A DNA stretch of 34,602 nucleotides, taken from the NCBI RefSeq assembly GCF_005406125.1, contig NZ_BIXZ01000015.1, forward strand, positions 1-34,602, written 5' to 3'. Numbering within the stretch: the stretch's first letter is position 1; every line of letters starts with the position of its first letter. The position numbers were made by a program, and so were the translations under genes. This document shows positions 32,497-34,602 of the stretch, piece after piece. This stretch comes from Haloarcula mannanilytica (GTDB lineage Archaea > Halobacteriota > Halobacteria > Halobacteriales > Haloarculaceae). A model generated the notes under the pieces. That model was not told where the DNA came from. It saw nothing but the letters and a program-made list of their open reading frames with translations, and searched no databases.

Positions 32497-32708
32497 TGGC
32501 CCGGGCCGACACCACAGTCGCGACTGAACGGGACACAGCGCCCGCACAGCCCGACGAGTGGCGACTCCGCTACATGGTCGGTGACCTCACCCACTACACG
32601 GAGTGGACGACCGACTTCCCCACCGTCGAGAACTACTACGAGCAGTACCGCCGCGGTGACTACGCCCACGACGTCGTCATCGAGCGCCGGGCGGTGATCG
32701 AGGGATGA
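32496..32708 (+). CDS. Small Tyr-rich protein upstream of the replication gene
   Basis: A 70-residue protein from ATG 32496, preceded by GGAGGTGA at a good distance. The C-terminal half (DEWRLRYMVGDLTHYTEWTTDF followed by YYEQYRRGDYAHDVVIERR) is dense in aromatic and charged residues. Coupled to the gene before it. Family not recognised; a role in replication control is inferred from location only. Confidence 0.65.
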   Translation: MARADTTVATERDTAPAQPDEWRLRYMVGDLTHYTEWTTDFPTVENYYEQYRRGDYAHDVVIERRAVIEG

Positions 32709-33124
32709 CCGCCGGCCACGGGAACCACTACGGCGTCGACCACGACGTTGGGACCGACGCCGACCGCGCCGCCCCCCTCGATCACAGCAGGACTGTTGAT
32801 TCAGGAATCCGAAATATAGCGGGTTCACTGGCCGCTGTGAACTATTCAGCTGGCTGGCAGAAGCGCAAGACGGGCGTCAGACACGATGTCAATTTGTGCG
32901 GGGGATTTAATACGGGACGGAATGTCACTTTTCGGTATCAAGCAAGGACACACCCACCACTAATCGAAGTGGACGCAGGAAGAACGGGGGCGTCGATTCG
33001 CCCCCGAGGCATGATCACCTCATTCTTCCTGCGCACCCATCATAAGCATTTCCCCACAGCCAGAGTCATCTCTGCGCAGTCGTGGGGCAGCACAGCTGGC
33101 CGGAGAGCCGTGAGAACGTCGTAA
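32705..33124 (+). CDS. Questionable ORF, possibly truncated after its first 25 codons
   Basis: The ATG overlaps the preceding stop (ATGA). The first 25 residues are His/Asp-rich and haloarchaeal in style; after that the sequence becomes Arg/Ser/Thr-rich with few acids and contains the inverted repeats listed separately. The most likely reading is a gene start whose body has been lost or replaced by non-coding origin sequence. Confidence 0.3.
   Translation: MTAGHGNHYGVDHDVGTDADRAAPLDHSRTVDSGIRNIAGSLAAVNYSAGWQKRKTGVRHDVNLCGGFNTGRNVTFRYQARTHPPLIEVDAGRTGASIRPRGMITSFFLRTHHKHFPTARVISAQSWGSTAGRRAVRTS
32974..33033. repeat. Three-way-junction inverted repeat near the replication gene
   Basis: Outer arms CGCAGGAAGAA (32974-32984) and TTCTTCCTGCG (33023-33033) are an exact 11-bp match. 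Between them are hairpin GGGGGCG/CGCCCCC (32986-33005, 6-nt loop) and hairpin GAGG/CCTC (33006-33021, 8-nt loop). Sixty bases are thus almost entirely self-paired. It lies 300 bp before the replication gene and could be an origin cruciform or a structured RNA. A smaller dyad GTTCAC/GTGAAC sits at 32823-32842. Confidence 0.6.
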
Positions 33125-33330
33125 GCGCAGCGAATGGCAGGATCCCTCCACGCTACCGAAGGGTCAGTCGACTCTCCAGTAGATCTGGCGGTCGGGCTAG
33201 CGGGCCCGGCCCGTTCGAGAGCCATCACTCTCACCTGCGACATGCGCTGTGGAGCGCTATCTCACCGTGACTGCCGTCGCGATGATGGGCGATACTCCAG
33301 CAGCGCACTCGCTCGTGGGGGCGATAGCGG
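33125..33330. other. Leader region of the replication gene
   Basis: About 200 bp without a supported gene. An in-frame TAG at 33325-33327 closes the replication frame upstream, so ATG 33331 is the first possible ATG start. I see no strong TATA box or Shine-Dalgarno motif. Confidence 0.5.
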
Positions 33331-34602
33331 ATGACCTACGCCGTCGTCGGCTGTACGGACTGCTCGGCGCTCTGGATCATCGACGACACGGGCGGTGCAT
33401 CGAGCACGTGTCTGACCTGTGGCCAGACGCATGACCACGACCAACTCCGATCGCTCGCGACGGCCGAGGACCGAGAAGTCGCCGCACAACGCCGATCCGC
33501 ACTGCTGGCGTCACGCCGCGGTGAAGCGGATGCAGACCTGCGCGCGTATTGGGACCAGGCGGCCACGGACCCGGTCATCGATGATCGGGAGTACCTGGAC
33601 GGGATGGGCCTCGACGACGAGCTCGTCGACGAACTCTGCGGTGCGTCTTCCTCGACGTCGACGACGTCCGCTTCGGTCTCGGCGACCCAGCCAGACGCTG
33701 GGCCCGATGTCGATGTCGACGTTGCGGACAAACCACAGCTGCGTGGCCGAGCGTATCCTGACGCGGCCGAGGAACCGGGGATTGCCCTGCTGGACCCTCG
33801 GGGTCAGCTCTCAATTACCGGGTTGACCTACCACGATGTGGCGCCACAGACCTCCGAGTGGCTGGGCGATCTCCTTGCAGACCTCATCCCGACGACGGCC
33901 CGGTGCGTCCAGGATCTCGCAGTGCTTCACGAGGCGGGCCCCGATCCCGCGGACCCCCGACAGAGCAACTACGAGGTGCCGCGGTTCGTCCAGCGTGTCC
34001 TCGTCGAGGAGGTCGCCGAGCTCGAAGACGCTGATTCATCTACCGGGGCCATCGAGGAAGCACGTGCATATCTCGACGCGGCGGCCCGCTACGCGCTCCT
34101 GTGGGACAATGATTGCTACCGGGCCCAGCGCGGGTTCAACGGCACCGAGCAATTCGAGCGGATTCAGCGGACGCTCACCACCACTGGCACGAGTCGCGGG
34201 CCGTTCAACGCCGGCGTCGAGGCGCTGCGTCATTCGCTGGTCGCGGTCCACGCCGAACGCGAGACGCCACTGCCCGTCACGTTCATCCTTGATGGTGAGG
34301 CCTGGACGGCAGCTGACCGCGAGACGATCAAGCGCGCGCTTGGGCTGCTGGATGTGCTTGCCGAGGGGCTGGATGTACGCATCCAGATGTCGCCCGGCGT
34401 CCGGCAGCGCGTCCGTCGGCTGACGCTGCGGGCACTCGACGCAGACGACGAGAGGACGATCCCAGCGTGGGCTGAGCGCTTCGCGTTCCTTACTGAGGCC
34501 GGGTATTCCTCCCGGCGTGATGGGAACGCCGACGACGACGAAGCCGACGCCCAGCTGGACGAAGAGGCGTGGGGGTGGGTTGACGACAATCGAGCCCAGA
34601 CG
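33331..34602 (+). CDS. RepH-like large plasmid replication protein, 5' part
   Basis: The first 424 residues of a 1,125-residue protein that continues at base 128 on the closed circle. The N terminus MTYAVVGCTDCSALWII followed by a second CxxC (CLTC at about residues 27-30) is a zinc ribbon of the DUF5817 type, found at the start of RepH-like haloarchaeal plasmid proteins. A low-complexity Ser/Thr/Asp linker (about 105-130) separates it from a larger acidic, mostly helical domain. It presumably binds the origin and starts replication. No Orc1/Cdc6, rolling-circle Rep or other initiator is present on the plasmid, which supports the role. The symbol is left blank because the match is from memory. 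Confidence 0.72.
   Translation, partial: MTYAVVGCTDCSALWIIDDTGGASSTCLTCGQTHDHDQLRSLATAEDREVAAQRRSALLASRRGEADADLRAYWDQAATDPVIDDREYLDGMGLDDELVDELCGASSSTSTTSASVSATQPDAGPDVDVDVADKPQLRGRAYPDAAEEPGIALLDPRGQLSITGLTYHDVAPQTSEWLGDLLADLIPTTARCVQDLAVLHEAGPDPADPRQSNYEVPRFVQRVLVEEVAELEDADSSTGAIEEARAYLDAAARYALLWDNDCYRAQRGFNGTEQFERIQRTLTTTGTSRGPFNAGVEALRHSLVAVHAERETPLPVTFILDGEAWTAADRETIKRALGLLDVLAEGLDVRIQMSPGVRQRVRRLTLRALDADDERTIPAWAERFAFLTEAGYSSRRDGNADDDEADAQLDEEAWGWVDDNRAQT
34476..34602. repeat. Terminal overlap (right copy) marking a circular molecule
   Basis: Identical to bases 1-127; see the left copy. It lies within the replication gene and keeps its reading frame. Confidence 0.93.

Overview
The window is one complete circular haloarchaeal plasmid of about 34,475 bp, read slightly past its own start. 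Bases 34476-34602 repeat bases 1-127 exactly, and a single long reading frame runs across that junction. Haloarchaeal origin (class Halobacteria) is indicated by acidic, Asp/Glu-rich proteins, GC-rich codon use, TATA boxes about 26 nt upstream of start codons (leaderless mRNAs), many small zinc-ribbon and winged-helix proteins, and haloarchaeal type I-B CRISPR repeats.

Layout. (1) 31.0-34.6 kb joined to 0-2.2 kb is the replication region: repeated 10-bp motifs, a PadR-like regulator, small ORFs, a non-coding-like stretch, a three-way-junction inverted repeat, and a 1,125-residue zinc-finger protein that is probably the RepH-type replication protein. (2) 2.3-6.6 kb holds a small membrane protein, a winged-helix/MazF-like toxin-antitoxin pair and a mobilization operon (ribbon-helix-helix protein, small relaxase, VirD4-type coupling protein). 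(3) 6.6-11.5 kb is a set of small regulators, a tyrosine recombinase, a TumE/HTH toxin-antitoxin pair and a zinc-ribbon protein. (4) 11.5-12.7 kb is a ParA-type partition operon. (5) 12.9-25.1 kb is a type I-B CRISPR-Cas locus: an array of 19 repeats, cas6-cas8b-cas7-cas5-cas3 on the minus strand, and a second array of 47 repeats. Both arrays are read on the minus strand and their leaders are nearly identical. There is no cas4, cas1 or cas2, so the plasmid can process crRNA and interfere but must borrow any adaptation machinery from the host.

(6) 25.1-30.3 kb is an AT-richer accessory region. It contains a TIR-domain protein with a divergent membrane-anchored neighbour, a nuclease-like gene split by a one-base shift, and a small membrane protein. 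These are separated by four full or decayed copies of the same small gene pair, all in the same orientation, which gives a cassette-like arrangement of likely defence cargo. (7) 30.4-31.0 kb has two convergent winged-helix regulators.

Taken together this is a mobilizable, self-partitioning plasmid carrying adaptive immunity, probable abortive-infection genes and addiction modules. The most unusual structures are the repeat-bounded cargo region, the two three-way-junction inverted repeats, and the block-wise variation of CRISPR repeats, which preserves a record of array history.
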